Part shown: one piece after another, positions 52,290 through 60,096 of the stretch
Layout of the letters: every line of letters begins with the position of its first letter
Numbering within the stretch: the first letter of the stretch is position 1
NCBI RefSeq assembly: GCF_900142465.1
Contig: NZ_FRAX01000009.1
Coordinates: 62,001-126,000 of the forward strand
Reading direction: 5' to 3'
Origin: Fibrobacter sp. UWH6
GTDB lineage: Bacteria > Fibrobacterota > Fibrobacteria > Fibrobacterales > Fibrobacteraceae
Length of the DNA stretch: 64,000 nt
The notes under the pieces: model-generated
What the model was told of the DNA's origin: nothing
Databases searched by the model: none
What the model saw: the letters and a program-made list of their open reading frames with translations, nothing else
Position numbers and translations under genes: made by a program

Positions 52290-53300
52290 TTACTTCACGA
52301 GGATCTTCTGGTTCATGACAGCGGACTTGCCAGCAGCGCGAACCATATAGACACCAGCCTGAACCTTGGAGAGGTCCATGGTCTTCACGGAGGAAGCGGT
52401 CATAACAACCTGACCCTGGAGGTTAACGATTTCAGCCTTAGCAACGGTCACACCGAAGGAGAGGGTGCGGCCAGCGAGGGTTGCCTTAACTGCGCTTGCA
52501 GCCTTAACAGTGTTGATAGCGGCGTCGCCGGAGCATACAGCAGCGCCAGAACCGTTGGACTTGCAAGTGAATGCAGGTTCAGCAGCAGCAGACTTTGCAC
52601 CAGAGCAGGTACCCTTAGGACCGACTTCGAAAATACGGAGCTGACCCTGAGCGTCAGAAGCCTGACCATCCAGCTTGAACTTAACAGCGGTAGCTGCAGC
52701 GAAAGCGTCAGCGCAACCGCCCGGCAGCTTTTTATCTGCCCAAGTGGGCTGCTTGAAGTCTGCGATAGCCTTGTCAGCCTTGGTCGGAGTAGCAGCCTTG
52801 GTGAGGGTCACGCTACAAGAAGCGTCGCCTGCATCCGGAGTTGCAACTTCGAGAGTCACAGCGAGGTCAGAAGTATAGGTAGCGCAGAGACCACCAGCAG
52901 CGGTGATGTCCATCGGATCCTGGCTAGCACCAACAGTGTTGAAGCCGAAGCCAACGAAGTTGTACGGATATTCAGCGGTCTGACCGGTAGTGGTCGGGTC
53001 GACGAGAACGTACTTGATGGTTGCATAACCGAGGTTTTCAATCATCGGCTGAACGAGGGATTCGTACTGGTCAGCTTCGTACGGATAGATAGCGTAGGAA
53101 CCACCCTTGTCGTTCTTACGGTCATCATAGTCGTACCAGTAACCCATAGTGGTTTCTTCGCAAACCTGGTATTCGTACATGCAATCTCCACCAGTGTTAA
53201 CCTGCTGGTTGGTGCCATCGAACCAAATTTCGAGGTTAACGGCAGCGGATGCCATTGCAGCCATGGAAACTGCAGAAAGTGCAATAAGTTTCTTATTCAT
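52290..53300 (-). CDS. Secreted carbohydrate-binding-type protein with sorting tail
   Basis: The 336-residue product has a signal peptide (LIALSAVSMAAMASA). Residues about 20-235 look like a galactose-binding beta-sandwich of the type found in Fibrobacter surface proteins: IWFDGTN, GYWYDYDDRKNDKGGSYAIY, PMDITAAGGLCATYTSDLAV, FKQPTWADKKLPGGC. Six of its eight cysteines are in this part. The last 65 residues are a short sorting tail (AEIVNLQGQVVMTASS, DLSKVQAGVYMV). No catalytic domain is present. The codon choice is very narrow (Lys AAG, Ala GCT/GCA, Thr ACC), as in strongly expressed genes. It is transcribed alone and may be an abundant cellulose-binding surface protein. Confidence 0.82.
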   Translation of the reverse strand: MNKKLIALSAVSMAAMASAAVNLEIWFDGTNQQVNTGGDCMYEYQVCEETTMGYWYDYDDRKNDKGGSYAIYPYEADQYESLVQPMIENLGYATIKYVLVDPTTTGQTAEYPYNFVGFGFNTVGASQDPMDITAAGGLCATYTSDLAVTLEVATPDAGDASCSVTLTKAATPTKADKAIADFKQPTWADKKLPGGCADAFAAATAVKFKLDGQASDAQGQLRIFEVGPKGTCSGAKSAAAEPAFTCKSNGSGAAVCSGDAAINTVKAASAVKATLAGRTLSFGVTVAKAEIVNLQGQVVMTASSVKTMDLSKVQAGVYMVRAAGKSAVMNQKILVK

Positions 53301-53383
53301 AGTATCTCTCTCTTTTTTTTCCCGACACCGGGAAGGGGTTTGGTTGAAATATATATACTTTTTTTTGGAATAGTATTTTTTTT

Positions 53384-53419
53384 AGTGTAAAAAAGCGTAT
53401 GTTAGTATTTTTTTACACT
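53384..53419 (-). terminator. AT-rich hairpin at the end of the six-gene operon
   Basis: AGTGTAAAAAA pairs with TTTTTTTACACT across 13 bases, overlapping the stop of the GH18-like gene. The A/T arms make it a weak terminator or an mRNA-end stabiliser. Confidence 0.4.
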
Positions 53420-54464
53420 ACTTTTTCTTCTTCGGGGCGTAATTCACTTCCGGACGGAGAACCAGACCGGCAGTCACCATCAAAGACACGATGTTTTCGT
53501 CATGATCCTGACTAATATCGTACATGGCGACACCAGCCAAGCTTTCATCCTTAACCATCATGCTAATAGCTTTCACAGAAGGAATACCCATGAAGACAAT
53601 GGTTTCAGAGTTGCTTACAGCCACTTCAGAGGAAGATTCTTCATCAAAGTTCACCTTGTAGTCCGGAGCTTCGAACTTCTTCATCAGTTCCTTATAGGCC
53701 AAGTAACCTTCGTTACCGCTACCTACACCCTGATGAGAAGAACCCAGGCCGCTTGCACCGGCAAAGGACTTACCATACATGGGAACAATGGGAACGATCT
53801 TGTCGCTGGAGACACCCTTGCCAGACAGAGCGCGAACAGCGGATTCCACGTCCTGCTTAGAAAGGTTGGGCTTGACGGACTCTGCAGATTCGTCCATCTG
53901 GTCGCCTACAGACAGTGTGACATAGTCAGCCTGGCTGATTGCATCGGAATAGGCATCCATGGTTGCAGCATAGGCCATCACGGAAACAGACTTGGAACCC
54001 AGCTTATCCTTGAGAGCGGAAACCAGCTTGCCAATGTCGGCGGCATCATCGCCAGTTGCATTGGTCCAGTCCAGTTCCACACCACCAAGATTATACTTTT
54101 CGACCCATTCCATAGCAGCATCGCAGAAAGCGGAAAGCTTGGAATCGTCACCGGCGATAGCCTTCAAATTGCCTTCGTTTTCGAAGCCACCGATGGATAC
54201 CACCAGGGAAACGCCATTTTCAGAAGAAAGCTTGGCCAACTCTTCGAAGTTAGCGGCATCGCTTTCGTCTGCGTAGGCAATGCTACCGTCTTCAGCCGGA
54301 GCCAAAGAGGCATAATGGATATCTGTCACGAACTGGTAACGAACATCCTTCGGGAAGAACTGGCTATACTGAGCCCAGGACGGGTAGTATCCAACGACCT
54401 TAAAAGGAGCCGCAACGGCAGCAGCAACAAGAGAAGCTAAAGCGATAAAAGAAAGCTTTTTCAT
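53418..54464 (-). CDS. GH18-fold secreted protein lacking the catalytic Glu
   Basis: The 348-residue product has a signal peptide (LSFIALASLVAAAVAA) and a GH18 chitinase-like barrel: FKVVGYYPSWAQYSQF, GVSLVVSIGGFENEGN, and the position of the DGxDxDWE motif reads LGGVELDWTNA. The first Asp is Gly127, the second Glu130, and the catalytic Glu is Thr134, so hydrolysis is unlikely. VSVMAYAATMDAYS and VPIVPMYGKSFAG complete the fold. The tail is Lys-rich (PKKKK). It is probably a sugar-binding protein. It is the last gene of a six-gene operon with three outer-membrane barrels. Confidence 0.87.
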   Translation of the reverse strand: MKKLSFIALASLVAAAVAAPFKVVGYYPSWAQYSQFFPKDVRYQFVTDIHYASLAPAEDGSIAYADESDAANFEELAKLSSENGVSLVVSIGGFENEGNLKAIAGDDSKLSAFCDAAMEWVEKYNLGGVELDWTNATGDDAADIGKLVSALKDKLGSKSVSVMAYAATMDAYSDAISQADYVTLSVGDQMDESAESVKPNLSKQDVESAVRALSGKGVSSDKIVPIVPMYGKSFAGASGLGSSHQGVGSGNEGYLAYKELMKKFEAPDYKVNFDEESSSEVAVSNSETIVFMGIPSVKAISMMVKDESLAGVAMYDISQDHDENIVSLMVTAGLVLRPEVNYAPKKKK

Positions 54465-54474
54465 AAAAACCTCG

Positions 54475-55569
54475 CTACGGATTACCGATTAAATAAACTT
54501 CACCGTCAACTTCGGACTTGCAGTAAAGATCAGCGGAGAAATCCCAAACTTCACCAGTGTTGCCAACAGGTGCAGCATTGGGGCTCATGGCCTGAGTAGA
54601 CGTCTTCTTCTTCTGGTAAATACTGTCTCTCGGAGCACGGTCTACATAATCCTTAACTTCTTTAGTCTCAATGGTGTAGATAGTATCCTTCGGAACGATA
54701 GAAGAATCGCCTTCTGCAAGATGCTTCTGATAGGAGGAAAGCAACATTGTGGTATCCTTGCCGTCAGCATCCACATAACTAATCTTAGTTGCGGAGTGAG
54801 TAGTATCGGCTCGTTCGGTTACGCTCCAAGTAGTGTCGTAAACCGTTACAGTGGTATCATAGCGGGTAACCGTAACGTCCAGCTGCTTGATGACAGCGTT
54901 ATCGCCTGCACGGCAGAAACGGTAGGCACGACCTTCATAACGGCCAGCACGAATGTACTGATACTTGATCAAGTTGGAATCAACAGGAACAGACTTCAGG
55001 AAAGCCAGGTCTGCAGAAGCCTTGTTACCGTAAATGTGGTACGGATTCAAGGCCAGGCGGTACTGCATCGCGGTCTGACCGAAGATGTTGATGGAAGAGT
55101 CCGGATTGTACATACCGTTCAGGAATGCGGCAGAACCAGGCCAGTAACTTTCGCTAAGACCAGCATAGTTAAGGAAGATTTCCTTTACTGCGGTAGAATC
55201 ATCAAAATAGGCAGTCCATTCGGCATCGTCGTTGAGGATGATACCGGTGACATAAGTCTTCTTGACCTGCTGTTCTGCCTTGGTCTTGGCAGAGGCGAGC
55301 TTTTGTTCATAGGTCTTATCGGAAGAGTCTGCCTCGATAGCAGCCTGAGTCAGCTGCTCGGTAATCAGATTACGAAGAACAGCATTGGAATCAGCCACGG
55401 CAGACAGGGCCTGATAGGTTCCCAGGTCCGGATTGACTCTTGCATATTCAGACACACTAAAATCAGAGGGCCAGTTTTCGGCGTCGCTATTGCTAATGCT
55501 ATCTGCAGAGCAGGCAACCAAAGCGATTGCTGCAGCGAGGCCCATGCCATACTTAAACATCTTATTCAT
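54475..55569 (-). CDS. Lipoprotein of unknown function in the barrel operon
   Basis: The 364-residue product has a strong site GGAGGTTATC before the ATG and a lipobox VAC (Cys20). The N-terminal half has helices (LRNLITEQLTQAAIEADSSD, YEQKLASAKTKAEQQVKKTY); the middle has YHIYGNKASADLAFLKS; the C-terminal half is Thr/Asp-rich with repeats of DTTVTVYDTTWSVTERADTT type, likely beta strands. No family is recognised. It lies 10 bases after one barrel gene and 11 bases before the GH18-like gene, so it is very probably a subunit of the same surface complex. Confidence 0.75.
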   Translation of the reverse strand: MNKMFKYGMGLAAAIALVACSADSISNSDAENWPSDFSVSEYARVNPDLGTYQALSAVADSNAVLRNLITEQLTQAAIEADSSDKTYEQKLASAKTKAEQQVKKTYVTGIILNDDAEWTAYFDDSTAVKEIFLNYAGLSESYWPGSAAFLNGMYNPDSSINIFGQTAMQYRLALNPYHIYGNKASADLAFLKSVPVDSNLIKYQYIRAGRYEGRAYRFCRAGDNAVIKQLDVTVTRYDTTVTVYDTTWSVTERADTTHSATKISYVDADGKDTTMLLSSYQKHLAEGDSSIVPKDTIYTIETKEVKDYVDRAPRDSIYQKKKTSTQAMSPNAAPVGNTGEVWDFSADLYCKSEVDGEVYLIGNP

Positions 55570-55578
55570 GATAACCTC

Positions 55579-57759
55579 CTAGAACAGAACCGTAATGTTA
55601 CCGGCAATCAAGAGCTTGCTCAGGCTCAATTCGCTAGGCTGAGCAAAAGCGACTCCGTTTTCATCAACGGCAATGCCCGTGTAGTTAACAGTGTTGGTCA
55701 GGAGACCACCCTGGAGATCCAGGACCGCACCGGGGCCCAACTTAATCTGCAAGCCACCCATGGCCAGCATTTCATCAATGTCATTAACAATGACTGTTTC
55801 AGACAGAGGCAGACCGCTACCAAATTCCTTAGTCAGCATCTGCATGCCGCCGAGGATAGTGAAGGGGCCCCAAACGTCTGCGGTAAGGCCAGCAACAACG
55901 CGGGAAGTCTTACGCTTCAGGTAGTTGCTTTCTTCTGCGGATTCGAAGGATCCCTGCAGAATGAGTCGGCGGTTCAGACCGAGGAACGGAGCCACATTCA
56001 GGCCAAGACCTGCACCGATAGTGGTATAGTCGTTATCGACATCGCTGCTATGGCTATACTGAGAGAAACGACCATTAATGGTAATGGCATCGTTCCAAGC
56101 CACGTTAGCGTTCAGGGCGAAACCTACACGGTCGGGAGTTGCCAGACCCATGGGCATAGCCATGTTGACAGAAGGATCGACAAATTCAGAATAGCTAGCG
56201 TATTCCAACTGCTTGCTAGCAACAGCTTCGTAACCATTCTTGTAGAAGTGGCCCAGTCTGTAGTTGTTAGCCAGACGACCGAATGCATAGTAGGAGTCAA
56301 CAGAGGAACCATTCAAGATCGGGGTTTCAGCGTCTTCAGACTTAGTCATCAAGTTCTGCTGCTGCAAAACGTTGACATTGTAAATGCTGAAGTACATGTT
56401 TTCAAGGCTACCGGAACGGAAGCGGCTGACCACATCAGCGTCGGCGCCAGAAATGTTAGCATCGCCATTCAGGATCGTTGCACTGCCAACATAGTAGGCA
56501 GAAGCAGCCTGTTCAGACCAGAACTTTTCGTCGTTCTTGACGATGGTTGCCTTAACATCAAAGTTAACACCAGCAATGTCACCGTTTACATAGGGAGACA
56601 CATGCAGAGCCATGCCAGAAACGTTTTCAATTTCTTCGTCGCTCCAGTGCTTACCGAGAGTCATACCGTCGGCCACATAGAACTTAGTCTGGAAAACAGA
56701 GTCCTTGCCGTTGTCGTCAAGAGCCTTGCCGTTTTCATCGAACACGGGGTAATCGTAGCTCTCAACCTTATAGTTGTGGATGGTATCGAGAACCAGGGAG
56801 TCGCGGGACAAGGTCCACTTGGAGCCACCGATTTCAGCATCGATACCGGCGCGGATCTTACCGTCCATGATCATGTCCTTGGTGTCATAACCAATAACAC
56901 CGGTGTAGACCATGTTGTCTTCGTAGTACAGGTTCTTGATAGCAGCATCTTCCTTGGAACGGGAAGACTTCTGACGGTCAAAGGTGTAGACGAAGTTACC
57001 ACCGATGGTTGCGCCAAAGGCTTCAACGCCCAGGTTTGCGCCATAGAGGTAGCGGTCGCTCCAGTCAAAGTCGAAGAAGACTTCATCGGCCTTCTTGGCG
57101 ATATTGCGGATACGGGCACCAGTCATCTGGACGTAAAGGTTGGACAGGGGGCCCATATCGAAGCTATTGTACTTGAAGTTCAAGCCCTGCAGCAAACGAT
57201 TGGAAGAGGTATCCAAGTTGCGCAAAGCAAGAGCTTCCTGACGCTTGGCAAAGAAGATTTCCGGTTCCTGCAGAATTTCAGCCTGGGGCACGTAAATGGT
57301 GAGAGGAGTATAACCAACTCTCATGTAGCCAAGATTGAAGTCGACGTGCTTGTCGAGAATCTTGCCATCGTAGCTAAACCAGTGACCGATCACAGGGTTG
57401 ATCGGTTCGTCGTAAGCGCTCTGCCAATCCTTGTGGAGACGGAGTTCTACTCGAGCTTCAGTTTCTGCACTGGGACGAGCGTTAACCTTGAGGTTTACGT
57501 CGGTGTAGGCCTGGTTTTCACGCTGGTCAGCTTCGTTGTAAAGCTGATCGGAACTCATGGTGGAAGAAAGAACCCCACCCTTAGCCGTACCGCCAATGCG
57601 AAGACCCAAGACTGAAGAATTCATAGAATCAAGAGTATTGAGGAGGCTCTGCTGACGTTCGACCAAGGTCGAATCTGCAGCGGCAGCGTATACTGCGGCT
57701 CCGCAAAGAAGAAGCGAGATTCTGGAAGTCATCTTAAACATATCCTTATTCATTTTCAT
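55579..57759 (-). CDS. Large outer-membrane beta-barrel protein (726 aa)
   Basis: The site GGGAGG precedes the ATG. A signal peptide (SRISLLLCGAAVYAAAA) leads to a helical segment (STLVERQQSLLNTLDSMN) and then alternating amphipathic strands to the end, closing with GNITVLF, the terminal-Phe pattern of outer-membrane barrels. It is a paralogue of the next protein: both share a YTPLTIYVP/YSPLTLFAP block, EPEIFFAKRQEALAL, LLQGLNFKY and AMPMGLATPDRVGFALN. The number of strands cannot be counted safely by eye. It may be a porin or a binding barrel for sugars; no SusC features (plug, TonB box) are seen. Confidence 0.83.
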   Translation of the reverse strand: MKMNKDMFKMTSRISLLLCGAAVYAAAADSTLVERQQSLLNTLDSMNSSVLGLRIGGTAKGGVLSSTMSSDQLYNEADQRENQAYTDVNLKVNARPSAETEARVELRLHKDWQSAYDEPINPVIGHWFSYDGKILDKHVDFNLGYMRVGYTPLTIYVPQAEILQEPEIFFAKRQEALALRNLDTSSNRLLQGLNFKYNSFDMGPLSNLYVQMTGARIRNIAKKADEVFFDFDWSDRYLYGANLGVEAFGATIGGNFVYTFDRQKSSRSKEDAAIKNLYYEDNMVYTGVIGYDTKDMIMDGKIRAGIDAEIGGSKWTLSRDSLVLDTIHNYKVESYDYPVFDENGKALDDNGKDSVFQTKFYVADGMTLGKHWSDEEIENVSGMALHVSPYVNGDIAGVNFDVKATIVKNDEKFWSEQAASAYYVGSATILNGDANISGADADVVSRFRSGSLENMYFSIYNVNVLQQQNLMTKSEDAETPILNGSSVDSYYAFGRLANNYRLGHFYKNGYEAVASKQLEYASYSEFVDPSVNMAMPMGLATPDRVGFALNANVAWNDAITINGRFSQYSHSSDVDNDYTTIGAGLGLNVAPFLGLNRRLILQGSFESAEESNYLKRKTSRVVAGLTADVWGPFTILGGMQMLTKEFGSGLPLSETVIVNDIDEMLAMGGLQIKLGPGAVLDLQGGLLTNTVNYTGIAVDENGVAFAQPSELSLSKLLIAGNITVLF

Positions 57760-57771
57760 CTTGCGCCTCCC

Positions 57772-60078
57772 TTAGAAATTCACGTTCAAGATGGCCTGAA
57801 CAACAGCCTGGGAGAATTTATGAGTGTATTCGGCAAGGTTCTGGGTATTGCCATCGACATCTGTAACCGTTACATCGGCATAGTTAGGCACATTGGATCC
57901 AGCACCTTCTGTGGTATTATATGTGTTTTCAACATTAATCATACCATAGTTCAGCTCGAGATAGACACCTTCTGCGACAGTGTAGTCGAGACCCACCATC
58001 CACTGCATCTGCTTACCCTTCAGCAACGGAGTCTCGTAACCCGGAGCAACGTTGAGTATCGGACTAGAAGATACAGCATCAAATGTGGTGTTAATCATCT
58101 GGAGACCAGCGTTAATACCGAGACGCGGCATGTACTGAACGTAGAGGCCTGCGTTGATGAAGTCCATGCTCAGTTCACCCTTGTCAGCGAAATAGGGCTT
58201 GAATTCATCAGTGAGTTCCTGAGTCTTTACAGCATGCTTGTAGCTGCCGGACAGTTCAAGAGGCAGAGAGAAGCCAAGCATCTTGAACACATCCACCTTA
58301 AGACCTGCACCGAATTCCTGGAATTCAGCTTCCTTCATGAAGACGTTGTCGCTCTTCTTCTGCTTCAGCATAGAGAAGATGGCGTTTGCTTCGGCGAAAT
58401 CCTGGAAGCCAAACTTCATGTCGATGTTGAAACCACTGCGGTTCGGAGTAGCAAAGCCATTGGGCAAGCTCATCTGAACAGACTTATCGAGCATGAAGCT
58501 CATCAAAGCCAATTCCCTGCGGGTGTAAACAGAAGTGCTATAGGCATTTCTCTGGATCGGAGCGATGTTGTAGCTGTTGGTCTGACCCTTAATGGTCGGG
58601 TCATCGGTATTAGCCAACTGGGTTCCCACCGGAGTAAACTTCGGATCGTAGTAGTACAGAGAACTGAAGGTGGAGTAGAGCGGAGAGTTAACACCGTAGC
58701 GGCTAACGTTACCGTCCTTATCGGAATTCAGAGTACGGGTAGCGAAGAACTGCGGAGACTGAGCAAGGTTGTTGAACCAGTTGCTGTCATTCATCACGTA
58801 GTTAGCTGCCAACTGGATGTCCAGACCGACAGGGAGCTTGTAACCAGCATTGAAGGAAATATTCAATGCAGAACCGTTGTCATCTTCGGTAACTTCGTTA
58901 TAGGCGACTACATTGCCGAATTCATCGAAAGCAGGCTCAAAGTGGCGCTGTTCATCGCTGGACATGGCGTATTCACCCATCACATCCAAGGTCAGGCTCT
59001 TGTTGCCGAGAATGCCAGCAATGTCGGCACCGGCGCGAGCAGAAATGATCGAGGTGTTCTGCGGATCAGTTTCATACGGGTTGATGGGCTGATACACAGT
59101 ATAGCCACCATCTTCGAAAGTACTGGGGTTAAGAATCGGGCCTTCCAATTCACCAGTTTCGGTGTTGTAGTAGCTCAGCTGACCATTGTAGATGACTTCC
59201 TGATACTGAGTACGGTAGGTATTGGTGAAGCTTGCGCTATCATCAAAGACCAACATACCAGTAAAGCCGAGGAAGACGTTCTTGTCTACAGGCAGGTATT
59301 CGACGTTTGCACTAAGCAACCACTTATCCATATTGGATGCCATGGAGGAACCCGGATAAATAGCACCGTCATTCAGCAAGCTGTTATAGCCGTTAGCAAG
59401 AAGGTTGCCGTTGGAACCGGAGAAGTCCAGGAGCTGGACGCGGCGAACGCGGGCAAAAATACCTTCTGCACGGATTTCACCAGCCATGCCACCGAAATCG
59501 TGGCGGAACTGGAGGTTCACACCCTGCAGGTTGCGCTGGTTCCCAACGATCATGGCTTCTTGCATAGCCATTTCACGGGCGCGAGCAAAGATCAGCGGTT
59601 CATAGAGAATGCCATCAAGACCGGTGGGGGCGAAAAGGGTCAGGGGGCTGTACTGCTGACGGAAGTCACCGACAATCCAATACAGGTCCTTACCGACATT
59701 GCCTTCCATATTCAGCCAGTTTGCAGTCAGGGACTTTGCGGAAGTAGCAAAGTAGTTCTGCATGCCTGCTTCCATACGGAGTGTTGCGTTAAAGCGGACA
59801 GCTTCGTAAGGACGGAAGTGGAAATCCAAGTCTGCAGAAACAAACTGGGATCTTTCGGTGTTGGGCATCTTGTTGAGCTTGCTGTCTTCCTGGTCAGAAG
59901 ACATGTAAGCGTTATTGAGCACGCCAGTAATGCGGCCACCAACTTCAAAACCGCGCTTGGAAGAAAGGGAATCTTCCTTAGCCTGGAGCTGTCGATCCAG
60001 TTCAGCTTCGGACACTGCAGAAGCGACAGAGGCGGCAGAAGCTACAAAAAGCAGGGATACTAAAACTTTATGCATCAT
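57772..60078 (-). CDS. Large outer-membrane beta-barrel protein (768 aa), paralogue of its neighbour
   Basis: The 768-residue product has a signal peptide (VLVSLLFVASAASVASA), a helical start (AELDRQLQAKEDSLSSK), the GFEVGGRITGVLNNAYMSSD opening strands and a long strand-rich body closing with VQAILNVNF. The shared blocks with the 726-residue protein (YSPLTLFAP, EPLIFARAREMAM, LQGVNLQF, SLPNGFATPNRSGFNID) show a tandem duplication, with the identity low enough to suggest old divergence. It lies 19 bases after the 845-residue barrel gene and 13 bases before its paralogue. Confidence 0.83.
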   Translation of the reverse strand: MMHKVLVSLLFVASAASVASAVSEAELDRQLQAKEDSLSSKRGFEVGGRITGVLNNAYMSSDQEDSKLNKMPNTERSQFVSADLDFHFRPYEAVRFNATLRMEAGMQNYFATSAKSLTANWLNMEGNVGKDLYWIVGDFRQQYSPLTLFAPTGLDGILYEPLIFARAREMAMQEAMIVGNQRNLQGVNLQFRHDFGGMAGEIRAEGIFARVRRVQLLDFSGSNGNLLANGYNSLLNDGAIYPGSSMASNMDKWLLSANVEYLPVDKNVFLGFTGMLVFDDSASFTNTYRTQYQEVIYNGQLSYYNTETGELEGPILNPSTFEDGGYTVYQPINPYETDPQNTSIISARAGADIAGILGNKSLTLDVMGEYAMSSDEQRHFEPAFDEFGNVVAYNEVTEDDNGSALNISFNAGYKLPVGLDIQLAANYVMNDSNWFNNLAQSPQFFATRTLNSDKDGNVSRYGVNSPLYSTFSSLYYYDPKFTPVGTQLANTDDPTIKGQTNSYNIAPIQRNAYSTSVYTRRELALMSFMLDKSVQMSLPNGFATPNRSGFNIDMKFGFQDFAEANAIFSMLKQKKSDNVFMKEAEFQEFGAGLKVDVFKMLGFSLPLELSGSYKHAVKTQELTDEFKPYFADKGELSMDFINAGLYVQYMPRLGINAGLQMINTTFDAVSSSPILNVAPGYETPLLKGKQMQWMVGLDYTVAEGVYLELNYGMINVENTYNTTEGAGSNVPNYADVTVTDVDGNTQNLAEYTHKFSQAVVQAILNVNF

Positions 60079-60096
60079 AGTTATACCTTAATCCCC

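Noticed and set aside
54721-57615. Very long plus-strand open frame of 964 codons (and similar ones at 57820-60063, 60397-62616, 48467-50521 and 46416-48389)
   Set aside because: They lie opposite minus-strand genes with signal peptides, ribosome sites and family motifs. The biased codon use of those genes leaves the opposite frame open; the translations have no signal sequence or recognisable motif.
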